Source: Sanghuangporus weigelae (Eukaryota; Basidiomycota; Agaricomycetes; Hymenochaetales; Hymenochaetaceae). From it: 64,000 nt of DNA. The notes under the pieces are model-generated. The model saw nothing but the letters and a program-made list of their open reading frames with translations. It ran no database searches and was not told the origin of the DNA. The position numbers were made by a program, and so were the translations under genes. Positions 35,408-46,026 of this stretch are shown in pieces; within the stretch, counting starts at the first letter, position 1, and each line of letters begins with the position of its first letter. The stretch is from assembly GCA_033182465.1 (NCBI GenBank), contig CP137318.1, positions 1,488,001-1,552,000 on the forward strand. Direction: 5' to 3'.

Positions 35408-37037
35408 TTACAATTCTCCGACTTCCCATGCAATTCCTTCCCCTGCCCACTCGTCGTCAGTGGTGGCGGCTGTAGCGTCTTCGCTTTCGCCCACACCCCA
35501 TACCTCACCCCATTGGCCTAATAAACCAGGTCGACCCTGCAACAAGGATTCCACGAGAGCCCGCTCTTCACGTGCCGAACCACTAGACGCAGATATGTGA
35601 AGAACATTACGAAGGTCCTCTGGCAAGTTAATCTCCGGTTCATTGCTGTCGGATACATCCCCAACTTCCGAGACGGAATTAGATAGGTCCCTAGTAGCAA
35701 AACCGAATGCTTCTCGAGCCGTCTCGTCTTCATCATCATCAGCTGCAATACGACGAGAGCCATCTGATTGCGATGCTCGAGAATCTAACTCAACCACTTC
35801 CAGGTCAGGCTCATCGTCAGTAATAATCTCGGTGAGACGGCTTGACGATGCCAATTTCGGCTTCTTTCGATCCTTCACTGTCCCCTTCACATACATTTCA
35901 TTCCTAGGTTGAGTGGGGTTTGGCGGAGGGGAAGGCGGCAAAAGTGCGCCGACTACACTTGGGAATTGATTGTTGAAACTCAACTCGTCTGTGTCGATCG
36001 AGTTCGAGCGCTTTCGATTGATAAGGGGCGGAAGAGTGTCTGGCATTTCAGGAGCGCCCACGGTGAGCGAGTTTTCTTGGAAATTGGGTATCGCTGACGA
36101 GTATGGACGTTTCGTTCCTGGCGCCGGGTTCATTTGTTCCTTCTTCGACTTCTTCGCTCCGGGGAGTTTATGAGTTTGATTCTGCGATATAGCCTCCCGC
36201 GCTGCGGATCTCGTACGCGAGGACTCGAAATCAATTTCATAGTCGAAAGGGTCCTTAACAGACTTAGAGAAAGGCCCCTTCTTCACAAAGACCGGTTGAG
36301 ATAGTCGCCCTTCTTCAAATAAAGGCTTAAAGTTCTTCCCATTGGTCGAAGCCTTTACAGGGGAATCGAAAACGTATGGTACATCGGCTTCACCCTCATT
36401 TGAGTCTTTTTCCGATTCGGAGCTTGCTGGTGCTCTTGCCATTCGTGGTTTCTTGGGTGTCGGAGATACCAAGTCGCCTCGTAAGCGCTTTCGTGCCTTC
36501 TTGACAGCACTGTTGACAAGAGGAGACGCAGGCTCTAGAATTACAGATGGAAAAGGATCCGGCGAAGGCGCAGGATATGATCTCTTGCTAGGCGGGGTGG
36601 AAGGACCACTTGTGAAGTTGGGCTGAGGGAATGGCAGCTTTTCATCGAATGATATTGTTCTCCTGCGGGCGGACTTCGTAGGCGAAAATGGATTAGGGGT
36701 CTCATAAGTCGTTGAATGAGTTATTGGACGCGACTTGGGTACGAGGGAAGACGGGCCAGGCAATGAGGATGAGTTACGCGGAGGAGTCGAAGGCGCGATG
36801 CCATTCGTCTTCTTCTGAGCAGTTTGTATAGCTGCTTCCTTGCAGAGCTTCTTGTATAGCTTGTACTTAGCTGCTGTACTCTCGACTTAAGTGAGCAACG
36901 GACGCGTAAAAGTTGATGTCAAACTAACCTATCTTCGGAAGGACCTTGATGTCATCCAAGGTGGGTGCCCTCTGATTCTCGGTCTTGAAAGCGCGTTCCC
37001 ATGATTTTATATCTGCACGAAGAGCAGCTACATCCAT
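35408..37037 (-). CDS. SLD2: DNA replication regulator Sld2/Drc1
   Basis: Sld2 is phosphorylated by S-phase CDK and then binds Dpb11/TopBP1 to start replication. The ATG at 37037 gives MDVAALRADIKSWERAFKTE, QRAPTLDDIKVLPKIAKYK and YKKLCKEAAIQTAQKK. This is the conserved N-terminal Sld2/RecQ4 signature (LKxxIKxWExxF...GRxPxxxDIK...IAxKYKxY), with an intron inside KI-AKYK. The rest is disordered, with many S/TP sites usable by CDK: FSPTKSARRR, VSPTPKKPR, DSPVKAS, PSTPPSKR. An acidic C-terminal part follows. The stop is at 35408 unless the 35096-35255 exon is spliced on. Length (about 500 residues) fits fungal Sld2. It is head-to-head with RPN5, with two ACGCGT boxes between, as expected for a G1/S-expressed gene. 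Confidence 0.88.
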
Positions 37038-37124
37038 GGTGTATCGCGTCAAAGCGCAAGAGGTCTGGGTCGCGATGTGGTTGTCGCGACTTGACAATGA
37101 GGCGTGACCTGCACGTTGCCAAAA

Positions 37125-37130
37125 ACGCGT
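37125..37130. promoter_or_regulatory. MCB box 1 (ACGCGT)
   Basis: Perfect palindrome, 88 bp from the SLD2 start and 91 bp from the RPN5 start. Confidence 0.55.
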
Positions 37131-37165
37131 CAACAGATATGGAATACACTTCCCACATTCCAATG

Positions 37166-37171
37166 ACGCGT
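37166..37171. promoter_or_regulatory. MCB box 2 (ACGCGT)
   Basis: Perfect palindrome within TGACGCGTCGCGTC, 36 bp from box 1. Confidence 0.55.
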
Positions 37172-37220
37172 CGCGTCCGCATACACAAGTTGGTTCACTA
37201 CGTCTTCCTTTCGATCCACC

Positions 37221-39002
37221 ATGGCTGAAGTTAAGAAACAAGAGAAGGACTTCTCGCCCGAAGTAGATGCTCTCATTCCGGAGGTGACAACTCTTGCGCA
37301 GGTGCTATAGTTTATAGAATGAATATGTTTAGTATTCTGAAGTTCTTTGCAGAGTGGTAAACTGACGGAAGCTATCGAGAAATTGCTTGCCTTAGAAAAA
37401 CAAACCCGTAATGTCAGTACCTCTTTATCTGTAGTACATACCGCTTCTTATCTTTTTGCAGGCTTCCGATCTTAAATCCACCACAACTTTGGCGACGACT
37501 CTTGCCAAACTCGCTTACGACGCTCGAGATTTACAGGCGTTGAACTCGAGTATTCTTCTATTAAGCAAGAAGCATGGCCAATTCAAGGTGACCATCCAGT
37601 CGCTTGTTGAACAAGCTATGGGCTGGCTAGATGAAGTAAGATCTCGGGATGGCATAGAGAAATGGCTTGAGCTAGTTGAAACTTTGCGGCAAGTTACAGA
37701 GGGAAAGGTATGCTGAGTTTCATTCCTGGTGGAAGCCGACTCAGATTTAACACAGATATTCTTGGAAACTCCGAGAGCGCGAGTGACTCTGTCTCTCGCG
37801 CACTACCATGAATCGCTAGCAAATCAATCGATAACGACCTCCCCTCCGCCACAAGAATGCCTTGAGACGGCATCCGAGCTCCTATCCGAACTTCAAGTCG
37901 AGACATATTCATCAATGGAGAGAAGAGAAAAAACGGAATTCTTGCTTGAACAGATGCGATTAAATGTACTTGTGGCAAAAGGGAAGGACGCAGAAGCTTC
38001 CGGCCTGAAAGAGAGCAAGGGCGAAGCGGACTGGATGAAGGTACGGGTCGGAGGACGGAAAGTGAACGAAAGATTTCTGAAAGAGAAAGGCAACGAGGTA
38101 TTTGATATACTTCATGGATCCAGGTCCAATCTAATGCGTCCCTCAATGCAGGACCTGAAACTGAAGTTCTACAATCTCATGATTGAGTATGCTTTGCATG
38201 GCAAGGAGTACCTTGATGTTGCGAAATATTATCACAATATCTGGGATACACCAACCATTAAAGAAGACGCATCAGGAAAGGATCGTGAAGTATGATCAAG
38301 TCATCCGCATGTCTTCTCTTACTTATGCTGGTTTATAGGCACTCGAACATGTCATATACTACATCGTCCTTGCACCGCATAACAATGAACAGTCGGATAT
38401 GCTACATCGAATTTATGCTTATCCCGAGCTCCAAAAAATGGAACTTCATCGGTAGGATTTACCTTGCACATTAGTGTAACTCCATTCAATGTTCGTGACC
38501 AGAAATCTCCTGAAATGCTTTGTGACGAAGGAGATCATGCGATGGCCTGGGATAGAGAATTTCTATGGAGAGGCTCTTCATGGTACCGACGTCTTTAGCC
38601 ACGCAACCCCGGATCGCTGGGAGGACCTTCATATACGTGTGATAGAGCATGTGGGTAGTCATTAACTTCGCATTGAAGGGGCCGGAATTAACTCGATTGG
38701 CTTAGAACATTCGGGTGATTGCCAGCTATTATGCACGAATCTCAATGAAGCGGCTCCAGACTATGCTGGACCTGTCGGCTCAGGAGACCGAAGAAACCCT
38801 ATGTAGGCTGGTTGTTTCGAAGACGGTATGGGCTCGAATTGACAGACCCGCGGGAATCATCACATTCCGACAACAGAAAACGGCAGAGGATGTGTGCAAC
38901 GAATGGAGCTCGGACATGCAGAGACTGCTGGGTCTCGTGGAGAAGACATGGATGGGTATGAACGCGGCTCTTGCTGCCCAATCTCGGGTCAAGGCGCAGT
39001 AG
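37221..39002 (+). CDS. RPN5: 26S proteasome regulatory subunit Rpn5 (PSMD12)
   Basis: PCI-domain lid subunit of the 19S regulatory particle. The ATG at 37221 gives MAEVKKQEKDFSPEVDALIP. Helical TPR-like repeats follow (LAKLAYDARDLQALNSSIL, VEQAMGWLDEVRSRDGIEKW, LLSELQVETYSSMERREKTEF). Later blocks are DLKLKFYNLMIEYALHGKEYL, ALEHVIYYIVLAPHNNEQSDML and FVTKEIMRWPGIENFYG. The C-terminal PCI/winged helix reads IRVIASYYARISMKRL, LDLSAQETEETLCRLVV and WARIDRPAGIITF. The stop is at 39002. All these blocks are strongly conserved in eukaryotic Rpn5 and length (about 480 residues) agrees. Several short GT-AG introns were confirmed, for example the one after KGNE joining to DLKLKF. It is divergent from SLD2 and may share its promoter. 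Confidence 0.96.
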
Positions 39003-39103
39003 CAACATGTCCACTATAGTAGTTTAGAGTTATATTCCTTTGCCAAGTCACGTGCCGACTGATCCAAAATTCCGTTGCGATTTTTCCTTTGCTTCTCAAA
39101 CCA

Positions 39104-40051
39104 ATGGTGCGACGCGTCGCGACACAAGTACACAAGCAGGTCGCTCGGCTCGCGCGTACCGGATACATAAAGCAAGAGCCGTTATGGTACAAGGCAGTCC
39201 TTGAGCATCCTCCTCTTCCACTACCGCCGCGTTCATCAGCGAATCGACTGCCTAACACCACTGGCGCAGCAGCACCTTTCGACCTTCCTCTTCTTCCCAG
39301 CACCTCCGAGTCTTCGCATTTGAAAAAGCCCCCAAAAGTAAAATCACAACCGGTCGTATATCTGGGGGACCAAGTCCGGCGTCAGTTTTTCCGCGACCAC
39401 CCGTTTGAAGCATTCCGTGAACGCAGTTTGGTTGAGGCGGATGCCATCGAGAATGAACATCCCATACGCGGGGAGGCATGGACACGACTAAGTCAACGAG
39501 GCAGAAATCCTTGTCCTGAAGAGTATGTACCATTTTTCTGCCAGTAATAAAACACTAAAATTCATGATTTTTTTCACAGTGCTGTCCGATTTGCCGTGAA
39601 TATTTACGAGCATATTTCAGATATGTCACTTTCGGATGCCTACGTGGCCGCATGCATGCAATATCGTGCCCTGAAATTTGAGCAGGAGGTTGCAAAGACT
39701 ACTGCCATCGCCGAAGCGGAGTACTATGGCGTAACGTTCAAGCCTAATACCATCGAACGCTCGTTCGCTCGCGAAGAGGAGAACCTCAAATCATGGGAGG
39801 GAACGAAGTCTTCAGAAGCCGAATCGTTGGAGGGCCGAAAACGTTGGCGTATGCGTGTCGAACGTCCGGTGCATAATCCTGACTTACAGCCTGAATGGAC
39901 GAGAGGAGAGCAATACATACGGCTATGGAAGGAGGGCATTCGACCAGACTATTCGCCTGCGGTCTCTGCTCCGCTTGACCAGGACTCTCAAGTAGTCGTC
40001 GAATACCAAAAAAATGCTGATTTCATGCACTTACAAACACAGAAGCCGTAA
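39104..40051 (+). CDS. RSM25: Mitochondrial small ribosomal subunit protein mS23 (Rsm25)
   Basis: Component of the mitochondrial 37S/28S ribosomal subunit. The ATG at 39104 gives MVRRVATQVHKQVARLARTGYIK; the basic N-terminus serves as an import signal and is typical of mS23, as is EPLWYKAVLEHPPLP. Later blocks are YLGDQVRRQFFRDHPFEAFRE, PIRGEAWTRLSQRGRNP, AVRFAVNIYEH and AYVAACMQYRALKFEQEVA. Next come AIAEAEYYGVTF and the C-terminal EWTRGEQYIRLWKEGIRPDYSP. One intron (about 39524-39580) separates PEE from AVRF. The stop at 40051 is 89 bp from the SEC3 stop on the other strand. About 297 residues. The call rests on several conserved blocks. Confidence 0.92.
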
Positions 40052-40140
40052 ATCATACATCCATAGTCCATTCCAGTTATTTGATATAGCCGAGTGTTAC
40101 ACCTAGATGATACAATAACTTAAATAAGACATCCAATTAA

Positions 40141-43100
40141 TCATGCTCCGACTCTATGCCGCTTGAATGCAGCCTCTACATCCGTCCTGGAGTACTCCAG
40201 AGAAACCCCTGTGTCCTTGTAACATTGATTGATATGCATCAGGAATAGGTCCGTCATGCGGAAGAGCTCTTCTTCACACGCTTTCCACACATCAGACATG
40301 ACTTTGATGTTGGTAGCTGCCTCCGGAGCATCCGTATCTGTGAAATGTTTCTCGACACGCTTAAAGAGTACGTCAATGTTCTTCCGCACATCCTTTGCAT
40401 CGTACTCCTTGACAACACGTTTCAAAGCGGAGCGATTGTATGAGGAATTCTTGGAAACCTCTGTTGGCGCCGTGGTCTTTAGCATGCGATCGACTCCATC
40501 GAAAAAGTCCTGACAAAAACAGTTAACACGAAGATGAGAGGAATCAGAAAGAAAAAACCTCACGATTATCTTTGCGAAAGAACGGCGCATGACCATTTTG
40601 ACATACGCCCCCAAGTTCTCATCGTAGATCGCTTCAGCTCGCCTCTTGAACGCGTTGACAGCAGTAATGTTGACCTGGGAGATCTCGGATATGAAATGGT
40701 GCATGTTTTCTTCATCGATCATGTTTGAGTAAGATCCGTATCATGGACTCATTTACGAACAGACGACTTACCGATGAGGATAACGTGATAGTTGAGCTGG
40801 CCCTTATCCTCGCCGTCCCCATCCAATTTCGCCATTTGCTTAAGACAATCGAACATACTCTGCACGATGCGATCGTATGCAGCATCAACGCTGCCACGGA
40901 TCTCCAGACCATCTGCACCACCAAGCTGACTCTCAATGCGTGAAACATATACAGGGAAGTACTTGATGAAGTGCGCAACGCCTCGCCTCTTCTTCGCATC
41001 GAGCCTCGTTTGTTCAACGCCCTTAATTTGTTCGTCCTTCCGGACATATCGGCTCAGCATGACATAAATGGGGATAAAAAAAGTAGCTTACCACATGGCG
41101 ATCGAAAATAAGACGGAGGCGTTGATGCTGCTTTTCAAGAACACCAGCAAAGAAGGTATTCCCTCCGTTTCCAGCTTCTGCGATCCCTCGTTCGATTGAA
41201 GCAAGGATACCAACAATTTGCCTACAACTAATGAGTAGATAGTCTCAGGAGACCGCCTCTGGACACTCACATATTGTCTTTTACAAGCGCTGCATCGATG
41301 AACGCCTTGAGCTCCGTCGTCAGAAATCCGAAAATGAGGTCCATGGCACCGCGCAGAAGCTTCATCGTGGTATTGCTCAATCCGGCATATTGCGAGGCCT
41401 GTCGGCGGAAATAATGGTCAAGAGTCATATAATCCGCAAAGGTGATCGCAGCATCATTGATTAGGAGGAAATCCGCGATGAAAGCTCGCTCGTTGAATAT
41501 CTGTGGCGCGATTTGCTCAAGTACAGTGTCGAGCACCTAGATAAACTTATGTTAGACCGAGAGCCAAAGTAACTGAACCTGCAACACACTTCAAACGGCT
41601 TCAATTTCCCACCAGACTTTCTGCCCTTCTCCTTTTCCTTCTTACCATCTAAGGGAGCACGGACTACAGTACCAGCTCGACGAAGGCCTCCCGAAACTAT
41701 GCCTTCCTTCTCCGTCGACGCGAAAGCTGACAGAAATCGACATCGTTCAGCTCAGCTTTTAACAAAAGGCGATTTGTAGCCAACCTTGTTCTGTCTCCTC
41801 CTCCGTCGCTTGTCGGATAAATTTACTGTATGCAGTCAATAAGGCTTTCACCTGTTTCGAATGTAGGTCACTTGCGGCAGAGAAGTATGCCTTCGTATGA
41901 AAGGTAGGAATCTCAGAACAAAATTAAACTCGATCAGTATTTATTGCTCACTGCACAGATCTTTGAATACTTCGTCTCATCCATCTCTCGCAAGTAAAGC
42001 ATGAGACCGCAGTACCGGCCAAGATATACTTCTAATGGCTTGTGATCGAGAATGACCAAACTTCCAACGTCGCTAGACGAAACGAGCCCATTTGTGTCGC
42101 CAAGCAGGAGATTGCTTTGGGCAGTGAACATGATAGTGAGAAAGTCGAGGACCCGCTTGCAAAATTGGTTATTATGCATGCGATACTCGTCCAATCGTTC
42201 CATCGTAGCAGCCATGTCTATCGGCGCAGCTTAGCTGAGAAGGTAAAATAAATTGACAGAATGAACATACCATTATCTCGAGCAGCCAGAAGAGCCTTGT
42301 AAAGTTCTGTTGCAGCTAGCTCTAGTCTAGCTATGCCGTCATCTTTCTCAAGAGATTCTTGCGTCAATATCAGCAAGGTCTCTCGGTCTACATGCACCGT
42401 TTGCTAAAGTTTCGCATACAATCAGTGATGCTGCATTGGTAAGCCAAAAGAGGGCTTTCATACCAATAATTTCTCAAGCTCGGCTAGGAGTTGCTGTTGG
42501 TTTTGTATCTGAACCTGTAGCCCCCGATTTTGCGACTGTATGTATAAGATATCATCGCTGACGGCCTAAATATCCGGGAATCAGCATTGGCTCGCAATTG
42601 TCCACGACGACACAAACATTCAAGTGTATCTTGTAAGAAGATACTGTCTTGTCCATTCCGTCAAGCTCTGCGACAGCTTCGTCTAGTCCCGCCAGGACCT
42701 TCGCTATTCGAACGTCATCTGATTCTAATAAAGAATGGATATTTGCCTGAAGGAGAGCTTAGCAGCGTCCGCACAAATGGGATGTAACGGCGTACTCGTT
42801 CCAGCAACCCTAATTCATCTAATAGCCTTGATTCGATGGCATCCGCTGGTCCTCTTCGAGACCGGGAGGGAAGACCATCTCCTAACCATTCGTAACCTTC
42901 AAGCATTTCCTCAATATTTGACAAAGTCGCTGCAGCGGTGTCCCCTTCTCCTTCCCATACATCATCTTCTTCTCCATCACCTGTCTCAGGATTTACGTTC
43001 ACAGCACTTGAAGATGGAGTGGCCTCTGCAACAAACAAAAGACGATCCAATAGCGACTGGTTTGCGGGGTCAAAGAATGAAATGCGAGCATTTGCATCGC

Positions 43101-44552
43101 GTTTGCCCGGCTGCGATTGAGACGATTGCAGATTCATGGGAACGGCCGAAGGACTGACTTTTGCCACGCGCAACGGTACCGGAGGTTCTGTAGTAGGAGT
43201 TGTAGCACGGTCTCGTTGAGAACGTCTCGAGGAAGTAGATGGCGCGGGGGAGCCTGCTCTTGGTGTTGCTGGGTTGCTACGCAGACGAGGCCCGTTTGAA
43301 CTGCCAGGCCTGGCAAATTCTGAAGTAGGCACTGAAGAGATAAGGGAGCCAGTTGACGAAGCGGCACTAGAAAGCGACATCGCAACAGACGTAGTAGAAG
43401 AAGTAGCGCCGCCGCCGGCAGTAGATGATATAGACGGAACATCAAGCGAACCGTGGGGACTAGAATATGAGGACGCTTGGGATTGGACCTGAATCGGTCT
43501 TGCGCGCAGCGGTGAAGACTCTTTTATCCGGCTGGTAGAAGCCGGTGCCGGGTTCAGCGGAGAGACATTAATAGACGAGTATTGACTTGGGGAAGATGGC
43601 TCGAAGGAGCGTGCGGGAGAGCTCACAGCATTCGAAGGTCTCCGGACTCTTCGAGAGCTTGCGCCTGAGGCTGGCAGAGCTGGAGACGACGGTCGCGTGC
43701 CTCCTCCTCGAGCAGGTGATGCTGTACGCGATGATGCACCAGCGGGAGACATAGGTCGACTGCTGACCGGCGGAAGACGCGGCCGCGTCTGCGGAATAGG
43801 AGACTCCGACCGTTGCGTTCCATTCGGGAGTCGGGTACGCGAGGCAGATCTCGACTCCTTGATCGTTGCACTAGATTTGACAGATCGCAAGTCATTGATT
43901 TCTACGTCGCGAGTCGAGGGTCGGACTAGAGTACCATTTCAAAACTGCTCCTATCGCGAGATTGTTTTACCACTCACATGCAGGTATGGGGTCGAAGCCA
44001 GATATAAAAAGGCGGAATTGTGGTTCGCATGTTTCTTTGAACAGGAAATATACTTGACTTAGGAAGTGAATCTGGTCATCGACATCTGCTGTTTGCCACG
44101 TATAGGTTCTAGCAAACGTGACAATTATTTCCGGGGATGGTTGCTGTTATAATGGACAGGATGAGTAAGAAAAAGTCGAAATAGCGACGAAGAGAGAGCA
44201 CCCACCCCGGTAGCCTCAGATCGCGGTACCTCGATCGCGCGCAGGTCTTCAAGTTTCCATGTCTTGCCAACGGAGAACGTGCCATTAGGGTTAAGGCGCG
44301 ACTTGTGTATTAAGGGAGAATTGTCAGAGGTTCCTGCGTGGAATCAGACATGCAAAGAAAAGGGAGGTCGCACAACGCACTGGCAAGGATGATGTATCGA
44401 GCTTTCTCGCTGGCGCCGCCTCCGACTTGCTCAACTTCCCATATCTTGAGGTGACCAACGTAGTATTCTAGTGGGCCCTCGCCTGAAGCATTACGCTTGT
44501 TGAAGATAGAGTCTATTATTTTCTTTCGAACAACTGCTTCATGGTCGGACAT
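40141..44552 (-). CDS. SEC3: Exocyst complex component Sec3 (EXOC1)
   Basis: Sec3 anchors the exocyst at the plasma membrane by binding PI(4,5)P2 and Rho GTPases. I chose the ATG at 44552 (MSDHEAVVRKKIIDSIF), not the GTG one codon earlier. The N-terminal PH-like domain is spread over exons: GPLEYYVGHLKIWEVEQ, NSPLIHKSRLNPNGTFSVGKTWKLEDL, PSPEIIVTFARTYTW and DDQIHFLSQVYFL. A long Ser/Pro/Arg-rich linker follows (about 43130-43890), then helical Sec3_C: LLDELGLLERVRRYIPFV, YRMHNNQFCKRVLDFLTIMF, YCGLMLYLREMDETKYSKI, FNERAFIADFLLIND and LRGAMDLIFGFLTTELKAFID. The end reads DVEAAFKRHRVGA at 40141. Domain order is diagnostic. It is the second exocyst subunit in the window, about 35 kb from SEC8. 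Confidence 0.92.
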
Positions 44553-44593
44553 CACAGAGTCGAGTCGCGAAGAAAGTAAGTTATGAGTATAGT

Positions 44594-44613
44594 TATAATA
44601 ATAATAATAATAT
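44594..44613. repeat. Short TAA-type microsatellite between SEC3 and SNAPC1-like genes
   Basis: About six ATA/TAA units in the 95-bp gap upstream of SEC3. Confidence 0.7.
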
Positions 44614-44647
44614 ACAATGAGGCGCTACGCTACAGTAAACGACACCA

Positions 44648-45914
44648 TCACGTGAGGCCACCGCCTTCCAGGAGCCCCAGCACTTTTCCTTTTCCTTCGT
44701 TCACGACAGACTCGACGCGACCTATTGCAGACAACTCACCGCCTTCCGTTCCGACCTCTAATCCTCGTTCTGCAGCCGCCGCGTCGATTTCCTTCAGACG
44801 ACGGAGCACTCGCCCACCCGCTCGATCAACAGCATCCGCGTGTCCGCTACCATGAAGCAAATCCACCACAGTTGCCTTCTTCTCACGATAAGAATCAAGG
44901 GAGGCTATTGGACGCTGGGACAGTGCAACATGTGTTGTTGAGTCTGTTGCTATTGCCGGATCTGCCTCCCATGTCTCCTCATCTTCGGTATGCCATAATC
45001 CAGCTCCTCCAGCCGGGTCTAATCTGGCTGGAATAGACTCCAACGGACAGGAGCTATTATCCAGCCATCGATCCAGACCAACCACGGCAGCACGCACTCG
45101 CTGGGCTTTTTCTAATTTTGACGGTCTTCCTCGCTTCTTTCTCCTATTGCTGCTACTATCGCCCTCTTCCAAGTCGAGTTCATTCCGGACTTCTTCTCGA
45201 GGGAGAATGCTCGGATTTTGCGCCTGTAAATCCGACTGAGGCAAGATTAGGAATCTTGGGTGAAGTATTTGCACGACGTATTGTGTGTGCGGCTTAAGGG
45301 CTGCTTGAGATCCGCTTAGTGACTCGGGAAAGTCTAGCAGTCTCTCGAGAGTGTCTACCAGCTGGTTAGGACGGAGCTGTAATGTCAATCTGAACCGCTT
45401 ACCTACGGGTATAGGTATTCCATGCGCAGATTGAAGCTGCCTAGGAATGGATGTGGAAGGCTGCGATATGTAAAAAGTGTATAGAGAAAATAATCCTACG
45501 GCTCGCATGGTAGGACTTTCCGTCGGTTCAGTGCATTCTACAAATAATTTGTCGTCAGAAATACGATGAAACCAGAGTGATTCTTTTTGTACCTAAGAAG
45601 ACTCTGAGCACAGTGTTTAAAAACGTTTCGCGCGCTCTAGGTTCAAGCATTTTCAGATGCAACCACTGCCAACCAAGGCGTAACCAAAGTTGCTTGAACA
45701 ATATGAACGGTTCCAGAGTCTTCGTGTTTGCTCCGTTCGATTCGACAAGTTCGTCTAATTGAGCATGATAAGTCCGTGAAAATATTCTTTCCAGCTCTCT
45801 GACGTCGGCGCGTAGAGCATCAACGAAGAGTGAAGAAGTGAAATATGCCGGCTGTATGGCAACCTCTCCTTTGGATGCACCAGATGAAGGCGCGACGTGT
45901 ATAGTTTGGGACAT
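44648..45914 (-). CDS. snRNA-activating protein complex subunit 1-like (SNAP43 family)
   Basis: SNAPc-type factors bind the proximal element of snRNA promoters for Pol II and Pol III. The ATG at 45914 gives MSQTIHVAPSSGASKGE. Exon 1 carries FVDALRADVRELERIFSRTYH, FILFKQLWLRLGWQWLHL and RETFLNTVLRVFL. After an intron, the second exon reads TMRAVGLFSLYTFYISQPS and VGKRFRLTLQLRP, matching the SNAP43 pattern (a short helical repeat, then G-x-L-Y-x-L-Y-x-x-Y). The C-terminal half is disordered, with a basic AT-hook-like RRKKRGRPSKLEKAQRV. It ends LGLLEGGGLT at 44648. About 400 residues. The family is recognised from pattern only and needs a profile search. It lies 112 bp head-to-head from the Ima1-like gene. 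Confidence 0.68.
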
Positions 45915-46026
45915 GCAGAAAAACAAAGTAACCAAGCGACCTTGTTCGTAACGTGAGTGATCGACGCGATCGACGCGGTCTCGGTGACAAACTCGACTCA
46001 GGTTGAATTGTTCTTTGAGTCCGAAT

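Larger units (their letters stand above)
37038..37220. promoter_or_regulatory. Divergent promoter SLD2 / RPN5 with two MCB boxes
   Basis: 183 bp between start codons. Perfect ACGCGT occurs at 37125-37130 (AAACGCGTCA) and 37166-37171 (TGACGCGTCG). Two further CGCGTC words lie at about 37045 and 37172. ACGCGT is the MBF binding site of fungal G1/S genes. Confidence 0.6.

Noticed and set aside
42735-43157. Long + strand open frames opposite SEC3
   Set aside because: The Ser/Pro-rich SEC3 linker on the - strand explains them.
44583-45036. + strand open frames opposite the SNAPC1-like gene
   Set aside because: Antisense shadows; the - strand frame carries the SNAP43 pattern.
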